From contig NZ_LIYD01000005.1 in the NCBI RefSeq assembly GCF_001278115.1, positions 976,924 to 1,040,923 on the forward strand: a DNA stretch of 64,000 nucleotides, read 5' to 3'. This DNA comes from Flavobacterium akiainvivens (GTDB lineage Bacteria; Bacteroidota; Bacteroidia; Flavobacteriales; Flavobacteriaceae). The notes under the pieces are model-generated. The model was not told the DNA's origin and did no database searches. It saw only the letters and a program-made list of their open reading frames with translations. Shown in pieces: positions 1 through 8,998 of the stretch (its first letter is position 1; the number at the start of each line of letters is the position of its first letter). The position numbers were made by a program, and so were the translations under genes.

Positions 1-2
1 AC

Positions 3-587
3 GGCCTTATAATTTGGGTGCGGGAAAACATAAAAAAAACAGCTTTTAGAAGTGTGGTAGAAGCCGATGAGCTTTGGCAGGAACTGCAAATTGCAAGACA
101 GGTAAGGCCACAGGAAGAGCTTGACTTTTATGAAGAGGAAAAGAAAATGTCTGAAAAGCATGGCCGTAAGATAATCATGGATGTAAGGCTGAATCGGGGC
201 GCTGGTGACCGCGACCCAAAAGAAGATCCCGAATATAAAGCCGCTTATGAAAAACTGAAAGCCCTTACTATTGAGCACAATAAGTCAGAAAGCTTTAGAA
301 AAATACGTTCCTTAGATAAAGAGTATAGTAAAAAAGCCAATTTTGACCATAGAAAAGATAAAGTAGTTTTTCCAAAAACAATGTATGACTGGGTAGAGCA
401 AAATTTATCGCGTACTACTTTTACCAGCCTTACTGATGCCAAAAGAGAATGGAATAAAATTGAAGACGCTAAGGCGGCTGAACGTAAAGAAAATGAAGCT
501 TTTTATGACTTTAATGACGAATGCCTAAGCAAATATGGCCATTATATGACTATGGATATAATGATGGAAGTAATGACTATGGAATAA
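3..587 (+). CDS. Repeat-domain protein, C-terminal part (cut by window edge)
   Basis: The reading frame is open to the left edge, and the residues before the first possible start (GTG at 18) align with the middle of the next gene's product (IIWVREN against LIQWVRQ). The gene therefore begins outside the window and the GTG is not its start. The visible part is charged and helical. It carries a repeated motif of the form WV..N...T.F.....A..EW followed by a stretch ending in G.....D.MM; two copies are seen. The next gene, 21 bases downstream, is a paralogue, so this is a tandem duplication. I do not recognise the family and assign no function. Confidence 0.75.
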   Translation, partial: GLIIWVRENIKKTAFRSVVEADELWQELQIARQVRPQEELDFYEEEKKMSEKHGRKIIMDVRLNRGAGDRDPKEDPEYKAAYEKLKALTIEHNKSESFRKIRSLDKEYSKKANFDHRKDKVVFPKTMYDWVEQNLSRTTFTSLTDAKREWNKIEDAKAAERKENEAFYDFNDECLSKYGHYMTMDIMMEVMTME

Positions 588-608
588 TAACCAACCAAAA
601 TATAATTT

Positions 609-1421
609 ATGAAATATATCTCCTCTCTATTGTTGCTGTTTAGCCTGGCTTCATTTGCCCAAAATACAGCAGAACAAAAAAAAGACAGTGCATACACTGC
701 CGATTATCGTAAACTGAGGACTATTTATGTTACTCACGTTGAATCAAAATATAAGAACAACCCTTACAAACTCACCAAGGTATTTATTGATAAATCTAAT
801 TATAATGGTAATATACAGGAAATATTTTCAGATGATAAACTAATACAATGGGTAAGGCAACATATAGGTGAAACAGACTTCAAAAACATTGAAGAAGCCG
901 AAGCCGAATGGGCAAAGGCTCAGTCCGCCTCAAGGTTAATTGCTCCCGAAGATAATGAATTTTACAAGACCATGTTCGAACTATCTAAAGTACATGGTAT
1001 GGAGATTGTTACAGATGTAATGATGAATAAAGGAGTTGATGGGGAAGACATAAGACAGGAAACCGGCTTTATTGATGCTGAAAAAAAACTTGCCGCACTT
1101 ATAAAAAAACAACAAGATTCTGACTCATATCGCGAATGGAGGTCTTTAGAGACAGCTTACATGAAAAAGGCAAACTTTGTTTCAAAAAGAGACAAGCTTG
1201 AAAATGGTGAATCAATATACGGCTGGGTAGAAAGAAACCTTTCAAAAACTATGTTTAGCAGTGCTATGCAGGCAAAAAAAGAATGGCTGCCTTTAGAAAA
1301 AGCTAAAAAAGCCGAAATGGCGGATAACGCCGAATACCATGAATTTTACCTCTATGCAGTTGAACGGTTTGGCCCTTATGTCTTTACTGATGCAATGGAT
1401 GATTTTTTAGCAGGTAACTAA
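609..1421 (+). CDS. Exported repeat-domain protein, paralogue of upstream gene
   Basis: The product is 270 residues. It begins with a typical signal peptide (MKYISSLLLLFSLASFAQ) and is expected in the periplasm or outside the cell. The mature part carries two or three copies of a motif built around W V . . . I/L . . T . F . . . . . A . . E W, followed by an FY segment and then H G or F G before D . M M/D. The same architecture is seen in the truncated gene just upstream, from which it is separated by only 21 bases, so the two are probably co-transcribed. No catalytic motif is visible. The role is unknown. Confidence 0.8.
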   Translation: MKYISSLLLLFSLASFAQNTAEQKKDSAYTADYRKLRTIYVTHVESKYKNNPYKLTKVFIDKSNYNGNIQEIFSDDKLIQWVRQHIGETDFKNIEEAEAEWAKAQSASRLIAPEDNEFYKTMFELSKVHGMEIVTDVMMNKGVDGEDIRQETGFIDAEKKLAALIKKQQDSDSYREWRSLETAYMKKANFVSKRDKLENGESIYGWVERNLSKTMFSSAMQAKKEWLPLEKAKKAEMADNAEYHEFYLYAVERFGPYVFTDAMDDFLAGN

Positions 1422-1435
1422 AACCACTACCCTAT

Positions 1436-1462
1436 TTGTTTTTAAAGTAAAATGTATATTTT
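1436..1462 (+). promoter_or_regulatory. Candidate promoter of the M28 peptidase gene
   Basis: A TTG at 1436-1438 is followed after 16 bases by TATATTTT at 1455-1462, close to the flavobacterial TTG / TAnnTTTG pattern. It lies 21 bases before the start codon. Confidence 0.4.
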
Positions 1463-1483
1463 TACGATAGCTAATTTATCTGT

Positions 1484-2512
1484 ATGAAAAAACTCGCACT
1501 GCTCTCTCTTACCGGGCTGTTTATAGCCTGTGGGGCAAGTAAAAATGCCAAAAAAGACTATACAACCGCCCCGGTGGAAAAATACATGAATTCCATTACG
1601 GCAGAAGATTTAAAAAAACACCTGTTTATTGTGGCTAATGATTCTATGGAAGGCCGCAATACCGGTACAGAAGGCCAGAAGAAGGCCGGCCGCTACCTTA
1701 TAAGCCAGTATACAGCTAACGGCATATCGTATCCAAAAGCCGCTACAGACTGGTACCAAAAGATACCGGCTGCTTACATGAGCAGATCTTATTCTCCTGT
1801 AAAACCCGGCGATTCTGAAAACATCTGGGCTTTTATAGAAGGTACTGAAAAGCCTAATGAAATACTGGTTATATCTGCACACTATGACCATGTGGGCACT
1901 AAAAACGGAGAGGTATTTAACGGTGCTGATGACGACGGCTCAGGCACAGTAGCCCTTCTTGAAATTGCACAGGCGTTTGCACAGGCCAAGAAAGAAGGTT
2001 ATGGCCCTAAGCGCTCTATACTGTTCCTGCACGTTACGGGTGAAGAACTTGGCCTGCACGGTTCACGCTTTTATAACGACAACCCGCTTTTCCCGGCAGA
2101 CAGCACCATTGCCGACCTTAATATAGACATGATAGGACGCCGAGATGATGCACATAAAGACAACGGCAACTATGTATATGTAATAGGTTCGGACAGGTTA
2201 AGTACAGACCTGCACAACATTAACGAAGAGGCTAACAAAAGATATACGCACCTTACGCTGGATTATACCTTTAACGACCGTAAAGACCCTAACCAGTTTT
2301 ATTTCAGGAGCGACCATTATAACTTTGCTAAAAAAGGCATCCCGATTATTTTTTACTTTAATGGTGTACATGATGATTACCACATGGAAACCGATGAGCC
2401 TGAAAAAATTGAGTATGACCTGCTTGCAAAACGTGCACAGCTGGCCTTTGTAACCGCCTGGGAACTGGCTAACCGCCCTAACCGCCCGGTTGTAGACAAA
2501 GATGGAAAATAA
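1484..2512 (+). CDS. M28-family metallopeptidase, lipoprotein
   Basis: A di-zinc aminopeptidase-type peptidase of 342 residues. The N-terminus is a lipoprotein signal with lipobox FIAC (Cys16), so the enzyme is probably anchored to a membrane facing the periplasm or cell surface. The M28 metal ligands are all present in order: HYDHVG near residue 133, GADDDGSG near 147, the catalytic Glu in TGEELG near 186, Asp in DMIGR near 214 and His in SDHYNF near 277. Family members release N-terminal residues from peptides; the substrate cannot be told from sequence. It is a single gene with a strong terminator right behind it. Confidence 0.92.
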   Translation: MKKLALLSLTGLFIACGASKNAKKDYTTAPVEKYMNSITAEDLKKHLFIVANDSMEGRNTGTEGQKKAGRYLISQYTANGISYPKAATDWYQKIPAAYMSRSYSPVKPGDSENIWAFIEGTEKPNEILVISAHYDHVGTKNGEVFNGADDDGSGTVALLEIAQAFAQAKKEGYGPKRSILFLHVTGEELGLHGSRFYNDNPLFPADSTIADLNIDMIGRRDDAHKDNGNYVYVIGSDRLSTDLHNINEEANKRYTHLTLDYTFNDRKDPNQFYFRSDHYNFAKKGIPIIFYFNGVHDDYHMETDEPEKIEYDLLAKRAQLAFVTAWELANRPNRPVVDKDGK

Positions 2513-2517
2513 AAAGA

Positions 2518-2540
2518 AAGTCCCGCCAATGGCGGGACTT
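2518..2540. terminator. Bidirectional terminator hairpin
   Basis: A 10-bp perfect stem (AAGTCCCGCC / GGCGGGACTT) with a 3-base loop lies between two convergent genes. Its position suggests it ends both the M28 peptidase gene and the PrcB-like gene. Confidence 0.8.
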
Positions 2541-2565
2541 CTACTTTATATCTGTTAAAGGTAGG

Positions 2566-2997
2566 TTATTCTTCAACAACAACTTCTTTTGTTTTAGGAA
2601 TCAGGGTAATGGTATAGGGTGTAGTAATAGCCATAGTAGCCATGCCCTCGGGCTTGGTTGTTTTTACATAAACCGTTGCCGTATCTCCGTCTACCGATAC
2701 TTTACGAACACTAATGCTGTAACCACCGGTACTTTTTTGCCCCATAAATATTGCCACAACATTGTTTTTATTAAAATCTACGTAAGGCACATTGGTCCAG
2801 CCCAGTTCTTTATACAGGTCGTTTAACTGCGTTTGGTTATAAATAACCTGTTTAGATTCAGCTTCACGACCGCCAATCGTTTCCTGTTTTAGCACTTCAA
2901 AAGCAATACCCGGGCTAATGGTGGCATTATTAAGCACATTAATGCTGCACGAGGTAAGCATAACTGCGGCAAGGCCCGATAGTAAAATACGTTTCAT
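2566..2997 (-). CDS. PrcB C-terminal-domain lipoprotein
   Basis: The start at 2997 is preferred because it gives a clean lipoprotein signal with lipobox LTSC (Cys17); the frame is open 30 bases further upstream. The mature protein of about 125 residues matches the PrcB_C type domain: a YNQTQLNDLYKELG stretch, then VDFNKNNVVAIFMGQKSTGG, and an alternating beta pattern to the end. In spirochaetes PrcB is linked to the dentilisin protease complex, but in Bacteroidota this domain occurs alone and its role is unknown. It is probably anchored in the cell envelope and stands as a single gene. Confidence 0.8.
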   Translation of the reverse strand: MKRILLSGLAAVMLTSCSINVLNNATISPGIAFEVLKQETIGGREAESKQVIYNQTQLNDLYKELGWTNVPYVDFNKNNVVAIFMGQKSTGGYSISVRKVSVDGDTATVYVKTTKPEGMATMAITTPYTITLIPKTKEVVVEE

Positions 2998-3063
2998 AAT
3001 ATTTGTTTTAAGATTGATAGGATTCAAATTTCAAAAGCCATGCCAGTTTTTGTAATCTTATTC

Positions 3064-4203
3064 TCAGGGGTGTACTAACTGCTGCTTAAGTGCACGGCGG
3101 TAAATGTTTTCATACATTGGCATAATCTTTTGTATGTCAAACTCCTGGGCTACTTTCAGCGCATTTTGCTTGAAGGTGGCAAGTGTTTCATCATCCTTTA
3201 AAATCTCTACGGCTTTTTGCGCCATATACTGCACATCGCCCACATTGCCAAGGTAGCCCGAAAAGCCTTCACGGTTTACTTCTGGCAGGCCTCCGCTATT
3301 GGTAGATATTACCGGCACACCTGTAGCCATAGCCTCAAGGGCAGCTAAGCCAAAGCTTTCGGTTTGAGATGGCAGTAAGAACAAATCGCTAAAGCAAAGT
3401 ATTTCATTAACCTCATTACTGTTGCCAAAGAAAATAACCTTATCCATAATACCCAACTCTTCACACAGTTTTTCAGCGGGTTCGCGTTCAGGGCCATCGC
3501 CTACCATTAACAGCTTAGAAGGTATGTGTTTTTGAATCTCATTAAAAATCTTTACCACATCAGGAATACGTTTTACTTCCCTAAAATTACTTATATGGGT
3601 AATAATTTTTTGGTTATCTCCCGCCATTTGCGAGCGTTTGCACGGCAGGCCTGCCAGCTTATCTTTATTTACCTCAATAAAGTTGGGCACTACAAAAATT
3701 TCGCGTTTAATATCAAACAGCCTGTACGTTTCATCTTTCAGGTCCTGCGAAACTGAGGTTACCACATCACTATGGTTAATACTAAAACTAACAGCAGGCT
3801 TGTAAAACGGGTGGTTGCCCACAAGGGTAATATCTGTACCGTGAAGCGTGGTTACCATAGGTATCTTTATTCCCTGCTCCTTAAGCATCTTCTTGGCCAT
3901 ATAGCCCGCATAAGCGTGTGGTATGGCATAATGCACGTGCAGCAGCTCTATACCGTGCAGCTTAACCATATCTACCAGCTTGCTCGACAGTGCCAGTTCA
4001 TACGGCTGGTAATGAAACAGCGGATATTCGGGCACGTGTACTTCGTGGTAATGCAGGTTGGGGTTTAGCAATGCCAGGCGCACGGGCTGCCTGTAGGTAA
4101 TAAAGTGTATTTCGTGTCCGCGGCGGGCAAGCTCAAGGCCAAGCTCGGTTGCCACCACGCCACTACCTCCATATGTAGGGTAGCATACTATTGCGATTTT
4201 CAT
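3064..4203 (-). CDS. bshA: N-acetyl-alpha-D-glucosaminyl L-malate synthase BshA
   Basis: A GT4-type glycosyltransferase of 379 residues, the usual length for BshA. It joins GlcNAc from UDP-GlcNAc to L-malate, the first step of bacillithiol synthesis in the cytoplasm. The N-terminal signature MKIAIVCYPTYGGSGVVATE is diagnostic. The C-terminal nucleotide-sugar site is seen as LLPSQTESFGLAALEAMATG with the E-x7-E pattern. Bacillithiol is the main thiol in many Bacteroidota as well as Firmicutes. No other bsh gene is nearby. It appears to be a monocistronic gene with a terminator of the preceding gene just upstream. Confidence 0.95.
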   Translation of the reverse strand: MKIAIVCYPTYGGSGVVATELGLELARRGHEIHFITYRQPVRLALLNPNLHYHEVHVPEYPLFHYQPYELALSSKLVDMVKLHGIELLHVHYAIPHAYAGYMAKKMLKEQGIKIPMVTTLHGTDITLVGNHPFYKPAVSFSINHSDVVTSVSQDLKDETYRLFDIKREIFVVPNFIEVNKDKLAGLPCKRSQMAGDNQKIITHISNFREVKRIPDVVKIFNEIQKHIPSKLLMVGDGPEREPAEKLCEELGIMDKVIFFGNSNEVNEILCFSDLFLLPSQTESFGLAALEAMATGVPVISTNSGGLPEVNREGFSGYLGNVGDVQYMAQKAVEILKDDETLATFKQNALKVAQEFDIQKIMPMYENIYRRALKQQLVHP

Positions 4204-4239
4204 AAAAGTCAGATATAATATCTAACGAAATTAACCAAA

Positions 4240-4263
4240 AAAAACGGCATAAAGCCGCTTTTA
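4240..4263 (-). terminator. Terminator of the DUF1801-like gene
   Basis: Read on the minus strand, AAAAGCGGC TTTAT GCCG is followed by a run of eight T. It lies between the stop of the gene at 4295 and the start of bshA. Confidence 0.6.
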
Positions 4264-4294
4264 GTGTCAAATTAAACTCGTCAGGAGCCCACCC

Positions 4295-4753
4295 CTATTT
4301 CTTTTTAAAAGCAGCCTCATAGGTTTCAATCCATTGCTCAGGCGTTACCTTACTAACCAACTCGCCTATAAGCGCATACGGAATATTTTCGGGTTTTTTA
4401 AAACGGATGCAGCTCTTGCCCATATCAAGCTTTGTTTTTACATATTTGGGATATTCGCCCACAAACCAGTCTAACAGCTCTTTGTTGGCATATATGCCCA
4501 TGTGGTAAAACGAAATATTGTTTTTTTGCGAGGCCAGCCCCATAAATGGCAACGGTTGCTTAGGGTCGCAATGATACCCCGCAGGATAGGTACTGTGCGG
4601 CACACTCCAGCCCAGCATACCATACCCCATACCTTCCTGAAAACCCGGTGGCAGGTTTTGTATGATTGTATCACGTAGCCTGTTAACGGCTTCTTTCCTG
4701 TCTTCCGGCAGGCTGTTTAAATAGTCTTGTGGTGTTGCGGCTCTTGACTGCAT
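4295..4753 (-). CDS. DUF1801 (YdhG-like) family protein
   Basis: A small cytoplasmic protein of 152 residues with the DUF1801 pattern: an N-terminal helix with YLNSLPEDRKEAVNRLRD, a GYGMLGW turn, NNISFYHMGIY and a KSCIRFKKPENIPYALIGEL segment. The start at 4753 (MQSRAATP) is preferred; the upstream 21 codons are low-complexity intergenic sequence with repeated GTTG words. The fold resembles the iron chaperone frataxin-like YdhG group, but the true role is unsettled. It precedes bshA on the same strand but is separated by a terminator. Confidence 0.8.
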   Translation of the reverse strand: MQSRAATPQDYLNSLPEDRKEAVNRLRDTIIQNLPPGFQEGMGYGMLGWSVPHSTYPAGYHCDPKQPLPFMGLASQKNNISFYHMGIYANKELLDWFVGEYPKYVKTKLDMGKSCIRFKKPENIPYALIGELVSKVTPEQWIETYEAAFKKK

Positions 4754-4831
4754 TTTTAAGTTGGGAGTTATGAGTTGAAGGTTGTTTTTAAAGTTGCGGG
4801 TTTCAGCAACTCTCAACCCTCAACCAATTAA

Positions 4832-7732
4832 CTATTTAATAATCGCTTCTTCTATAACTTTTTGTATGTCCTCGCGTATGTTGCCTTTACTAAGTTTGTT
4901 TTCTGTTGCTTCAGGATAGGTCCTGTTGCTTAGGAATACATATACTATACCGGTTTCAGGGTCGGCCCAGGCCATAGTACCGGTAAAGCCTGTATGGCCA
5001 AAACTGGCTTTGCTTACACACCCACAGGTAGGCCCCGGATTTTGTATCTGAGGCTTATCAAAGCCCAGGCCACGGCGGTTGCCTTCCTTACATTCGTAGC
5101 ACGTATTAAAAGTGTCAAACGTTTTGGCGCTAAAATAATGCTTACCACCATAGCTACCTTTTTGCAGGTACATCTGCATGATTTTGGCAACATCAAGGCT
5201 GTTAGAAAATAAACCTGCATGGCCGGCAACACCATCCTGCATGGCAGCAGCCATATCATGCACATAGCCCTGTATGGTTTGGTAACGGAAATAATTATCA
5301 ACCTCTGTAGGCGGTATTACACTCATATCAAACTTGCGCAACGGGTTATAGGTAGTGCTGTAAGCACCAAGCGGCTTATAAAACTGCTGGTCTGCCAGTA
5401 CATCAAGCGATTTTTTAGTCTTGCCCTCAAGATATTCCTTGAAAAGTATAAAAGAGAAATCGCTGTATTTATATTCTTTTTTAGGAAGCAGCTTGCTATC
5501 GGCTATTTCCTGAATCATAACGGTTGGGTAATCTTCGCGCAGGAACAGGTTATTTGCCACCTGGTGCGGAAACTCTATACTATACGTTGTGCGGTAGTAA
5601 AGCGAATCAGGGTGCTTTTGGGCATCAAGTGTTTGCTGGTAAAATGGCATCCACGGTTGAAAACGTGCCTGGTGCAGCAGCATATCTTTAACTGTAATCT
5701 TCTCCTTGTCAGTATTATCAAAAACAGGCAGCAGCTTGCCCAGTTTTTCGTCAAGCCTTAGTTCACCCTTGTCATACTGTTGCATAAGGTTGGGCAATGT
5801 AGCCAGCATTTTGGTAAGCGAAGCCACATCATAAATATCGGTGTTTTTTACCTTAGTATCATTTTCATAAGTGTGGTAGCCAAACGATTTCTGGTAAATA
5901 ACCTTACCGTGGCGGGCTACCAAAACCTGTAAGCCCGGAGTCATTTTCTCGCTTATGGCACGCTGGGCAATCATATCTATATTGGTAAGGACAGCAGGGC
6001 TCATACCTACGTTACCCGGTGTTGTAAACCCAAGCCTGTCGGTTTGTTTTGTATGTAAACCATCGTTAACCTTAAATGCTGAACCTATAGATACCGGCAG
6101 CTTACCTTTAGAACTAACTGCGCCAAAAACAATTTCAGCAGCCACAGTTTGCGCTATGGTATTATTTTGATAGCCTAAAATAACCGTTTCTATATTACTG
6201 AAATCCTTAATCGCAGCAAGCGTATAAGGCTTTGCAAAAACAGTAAGCACCACTTTTTTATCTTTGGCAATGGTGTTAATCCACTCCAGCTCTTTTGCCG
6301 AAAAATCATGTTTTTTCCATGCTCCATCTGCCTTGTGGTAGCCAATAACTACTGTGGTATACTCTTTAAGCTTTTCCTGTGCTTTGGCAAGTGTATCTTC
6401 CTTAATTTCGGTAACATCGGCATATTTTTGAAGCATTTCAAGATAGCCGGTACCATCGTCATCACCCATTTTAATAAATGCCACTTTTTCTTCTTCAAGT
6501 TCCATAACCGGCACAAGCTCCTGGTCATTTTTAAGTACGGTAACAGCACCCTCATACAACTGGTAATTGAGGTCGTCATACTCGGCGGCATTAAGGTCGG
6601 CATACAGGTTTTTAAGGTCAACCGGCTTGTATTTGTTAAGCCCTGCACGGTATTTATAAGCCAATATTTTCTTTACAGAAAATTCAAGGCGTGCATCGGT
6701 AAGTACACTATCAGCATACGCCTGGCGGAATTTTTCAATCGCCACCGGAACGTTCTCGGCAAACAGCAGCACATCGTTACCGGCAAGGAATGCCTCAAGG
6801 TCTATTTCGCCCGGTTGCAGGTAGTTTGCGGCACCTTTCATGTTTAGTGCATCAGTAAAAATAAGGCCTTTAAAGCCCATTTCGCCCTGTGCAATATTAG
6901 TAATGGTATTGTATGATAGTGATGTAGGTACACCCGGTGTAGGCTCTATAGCAGGCACACTAAGGTGTGCTACCATAATACTGGCCATACCGGCATCAAA
7001 CAGCTTTTTGTAGGGGTACATCTCTACATCATACAAGCGCTGCTTGTCATAAGGTAATGAGGGTAGCCCAAGGTGCGAATCGGTTGCCGTATCGCCGTGC
7101 CCCGGAAAGTGCTTGCCGGTTGCATAAATACCGCCCTCCTGTATGCCCTGCATCATGGCTACCGACCTGTCTGTTACTTTAAATTTGTCTTCGCCAAACG
7201 AGCGGTTACCTATAATGGGGTTGTTGGGATTTGTATTAATATCGGCTACCGGAGCAAAGTTAAAGTGTATGCCCATGCGCTTGTTTTGCTGGCCCATTTG
7301 ATAGCCCATTTTCTTGATAAGCTGCAAATCCTGAACGGCACCAAGTGTCATATTCCACGGATAGCGGTAAGTAGAATCAAGCCTCATACTAAGGCCCCAT
7401 TCGGCATCTATGCCAATAAACAATGGTGTTTTGGCTTTCTTTTGAAAACGGTTGGTAAGCTTAGCCTGTCTTACCGGCCCACCCTGAAAAAAAATAAGGC
7501 CACCCACTTTATACTCGCTTACCAGCTTGTCTACACCCCTAACGTGTGCCGAGTCTTTATTAGAATAAGCCGCTACCATAAACAGCTGCCCTACCCTCTC
7601 GTCAAAGCTAAGGGAATTGTATACGCTATCTGTCCAGCTCTTCTCGGCGGGCGACTTATAATCATTAAAAACCTTTGGCGACTGGGCCATTGCCTGTAGG
7701 GCAAGCAGTAAAGTAACTATGTAAAACCTCAT
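4832..7732 (-). CDS. Glycoside hydrolase family 3 fused to serine beta-lactamase-like domain
   Basis: The product is 966 residues with a signal peptide (cut after about residue 16). Residues about 35-390 form a NagZ-type GH3 domain with KHFPGHGDT (207-215) and the catalytic Asp294 in FTDALNMKG, which predicts beta-N-acetylglucosaminidase action on peptidoglycan sugars. A GH3 C-terminal alpha/beta domain follows to about 560. Residues about 590-966 are a class-C beta-lactamase/DD-peptidase-like domain: SxxK as SLTKM near 640, a YSD motif, and HTG near the C-terminus in place of KTG. The fusion links sugar and peptide cleavage of murein in one exported enzyme. It is transcribed from its own promoter. 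Confidence 0.92.
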   Translation of the reverse strand: MRFYIVTLLLALQAMAQSPKVFNDYKSPAEKSWTDSVYNSLSFDERVGQLFMVAAYSNKDSAHVRGVDKLVSEYKVGGLIFFQGGPVRQAKLTNRFQKKAKTPLFIGIDAEWGLSMRLDSTYRYPWNMTLGAVQDLQLIKKMGYQMGQQNKRMGIHFNFAPVADINTNPNNPIIGNRSFGEDKFKVTDRSVAMMQGIQEGGIYATGKHFPGHGDTATDSHLGLPSLPYDKQRLYDVEMYPYKKLFDAGMASIMVAHLSVPAIEPTPGVPTSLSYNTITNIAQGEMGFKGLIFTDALNMKGAANYLQPGEIDLEAFLAGNDVLLFAENVPVAIEKFRQAYADSVLTDARLEFSVKKILAYKYRAGLNKYKPVDLKNLYADLNAAEYDDLNYQLYEGAVTVLKNDQELVPVMELEEEKVAFIKMGDDDGTGYLEMLQKYADVTEIKEDTLAKAQEKLKEYTTVVIGYHKADGAWKKHDFSAKELEWINTIAKDKKVVLTVFAKPYTLAAIKDFSNIETVILGYQNNTIAQTVAAEIVFGAVSSKGKLPVSIGSAFKVNDGLHTKQTDRLGFTTPGNVGMSPAVLTNIDMIAQRAISEKMTPGLQVLVARHGKVIYQKSFGYHTYENDTKVKNTDIYDVASLTKMLATLPNLMQQYDKGELRLDEKLGKLLPVFDNTDKEKITVKDMLLHQARFQPWMPFYQQTLDAQKHPDSLYYRTTYSIEFPHQVANNLFLREDYPTVMIQEIADSKLLPKKEYKYSDFSFILFKEYLEGKTKKSLDVLADQQFYKPLGAYSTTYNPLRKFDMSVIPPTEVDNYFRYQTIQGYVHDMAAAMQDGVAGHAGLFSNSLDVAKIMQMYLQKGSYGGKHYFSAKTFDTFNTCYECKEGNRRGLGFDKPQIQNPGPTCGCVSKASFGHTGFTGTMAWADPETGIVYVFLSNRTYPEATENKLSKGNIREDIQKVIEEAIIK

Positions 7733-7769
7733 TAACCTTTTCTTTTCTTATGTGCTCCAAAACAAATGC

Positions 7770-7777
7770 CAAAGCTA
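7770..7777 (-). promoter_or_regulatory. -7 promoter box of the GH3 fusion gene
   Basis: Read on the minus strand this is TAGCTTTG followed by GCA, a typical flavobacterial -7 element (TAnnTTTG), 38 bases before the start codon. No clear TTG -33 box was found at the usual distance. Confidence 0.5.
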
Positions 7778-7823
7778 CTAATTTTAGTTGTCTTTATAAA
7801 TTTACGGCACCGTTTTAAATAAC

Positions 7824-7860
7824 AAAAATCATCACTACTTTGTTGATAATGATGATTTTT
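7824..7860 (-). terminator. Terminator after the conserved gene at 7890
   Basis: Arms AAAAATCATCA (7824-7834) and TGATGATTTTT (7850-7860) form an 11-bp stem, with the T-rich arm on the minus strand serving as the tail. It closes the long minus-strand run that begins at the amidase. Confidence 0.55.
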
Positions 7861-7889
7861 ACAGTTATTATTATGTTGTAATATCGTTC

Positions 7890-8372
7890 TTAAAAAAAGC
7901 GGCTGTGCCAGCTTTCGGCGGCGGGAACTTCCCAATAGTCATTAAACTCGCCTACTGTATTAACGAGGTTGTTGAATACAATAGTATTAGCCGAGACTGA
8001 TTTATCTTTGGCCATCTTTTTAAAATCGATAAGCTGCTTGTGTGTAATAAACTCTCCCTGGCGGAAGGTTACATTCATTTTATCAAGCAGGTTTACGCCA
8101 TATTTTTGCTCCAGCTGCTGTATAAAGTGCACTGATGCATCTATAGAACAGCCTGTGGCATGCTGGCCTTCCTGGTTAACAGCCAGTATAATAAAACGGC
8201 TGTATCGCAGGGTGTATGATGCCTCAAGGCCTGTGCCGTGGGCAGCCCACTGTTCTACAAATGTTTTCAGGGCGGTTTCTAACTCGGCAACTTCCTCATC
8301 GCTAAATTTGCGGTCGCTCTGGTATATCCATATCCGGCTTTCATCCGGAAGTTCTTCAAACGGAACGTACAT
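7890..8372 (-). CDS. Conserved Bacteroidota protein of unknown function
   Basis: A soluble protein of 160 residues, MYVPFEELPDESRIWIYQSD at the start, without signal peptide or membrane segment. Relatives in Flavobacteriaceae are often labelled ABC transporter ATPase, but there is no Walker A, signature or Walker B motif here, so that name is not supported. A cysteine in ATGCSIDAS is a possible functional residue. It starts only 2 bases after the stop of the gene at 8375 and so belongs to the same operon. Function unknown. Confidence 0.8.
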   Translation of the reverse strand: MYVPFEELPDESRIWIYQSDRKFSDEEVAELETALKTFVEQWAAHGTGLEASYTLRYSRFIILAVNQEGQHATGCSIDASVHFIQQLEQKYGVNLLDKMNVTFRQGEFITHKQLIDFKKMAKDKSVSANTIVFNNLVNTVGEFNDYWEVPAAESWHSRFF

Positions 8373-8374
8373 AC

Positions 8375-8986
8375 TTATATTTGTTTTATGCCTTGGATTA
8401 CTTTGTAATACCTGAAATCTTTGGCTTTTACGTCATAAAATTCCTGCTCCCAATATTCGATGGAAACTTTATCATTTTTCTTTAATTTACCTTCAATCAG
8501 AATGTCAGAGCCTTCAAAAAATGTCAGTACAAGCAATGTATGGTTTCTACCGGAAATATCTTTTACCATTACAGTAAGAAATTGTTCCGTTTTTATTTCT
8601 ACGATACGGCCTTCAACAGTAAAATACTCTTCTTCAACCGGTTCCAAATATTCGTCAAGCTGGCCTGATTCGGCCAATGCCATCAATACATCCGGACAAA
8701 CCCCTACCATCTTTAACCCTACTTCGCCACCTAACTTCTCCATACCTCCATCAGCCTTGAGAACATCTCCATATTTAGCATCCACTTCTTCTTTATGATT
8801 TGAAATACTCGAAATAATACATATTCCGATTTCCATTTTCAATTTTTGCGAATTGGCCTGCTGAAGCACTTCTTTTTTACTTTCGGCACAAGAACAAACA
8901 TCTTTTGTTATAACATCTAAAATATCCTGACTGCGGGCACTATTGAAAAATAAAACAAAAGAAAATACGAGGAGTAATTTATTCAT
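8375..8986 (-). CDS. Secreted protein of unknown function
   Basis: 203 residues, with a signal peptide ending near SARSQ. The mature N-terminal half contains a helical segment with a CSCAES motif and two further cysteines (GICII, GVCPDV). The C-terminal half is beta-rich (VEGRIVEIKTEQFLTVMVKD, then ILIEGKLKKNDKVSIEYWEQ) and looks like a small OB-like or SH3-like barrel. It lies 12 bases downstream of the CCG Fe-S gene and almost abuts the next gene, so it is part of the operon. Not recognised; function unknown. Confidence 0.75.
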   Translation of the reverse strand: MNKLLLVFSFVLFFNSARSQDILDVITKDVCSCAESKKEVLQQANSQKLKMEIGICIISSISNHKEEVDAKYGDVLKADGGMEKLGGEVGLKMVGVCPDVLMALAESGQLDEYLEPVEEEYFTVEGRIVEIKTEQFLTVMVKDISGRNHTLLVLTFFEGSDILIEGKLKKNDKVSIEYWEQEFYDVKAKDFRYYKVIQGIKQI

Positions 8987-8998
8987 TGGTTTAATATC

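Noticed and set aside
18..587. GTG at 18 as the start of the first gene
   Set aside because: The frame is open to the left edge and upstream residues align with the paralogue, so the gene begins outside the window.
7732..7935. 67-codon minus-strand frame between the GH3 gene and the conserved gene
   Set aside because: It overlaps the 3' end of the conserved gene and covers a promoter and terminator; no protein character.
7890..8372. ABC transporter ATPase
   Set aside because: A name used for relatives, but there is no Walker A, Walker B or signature motif.
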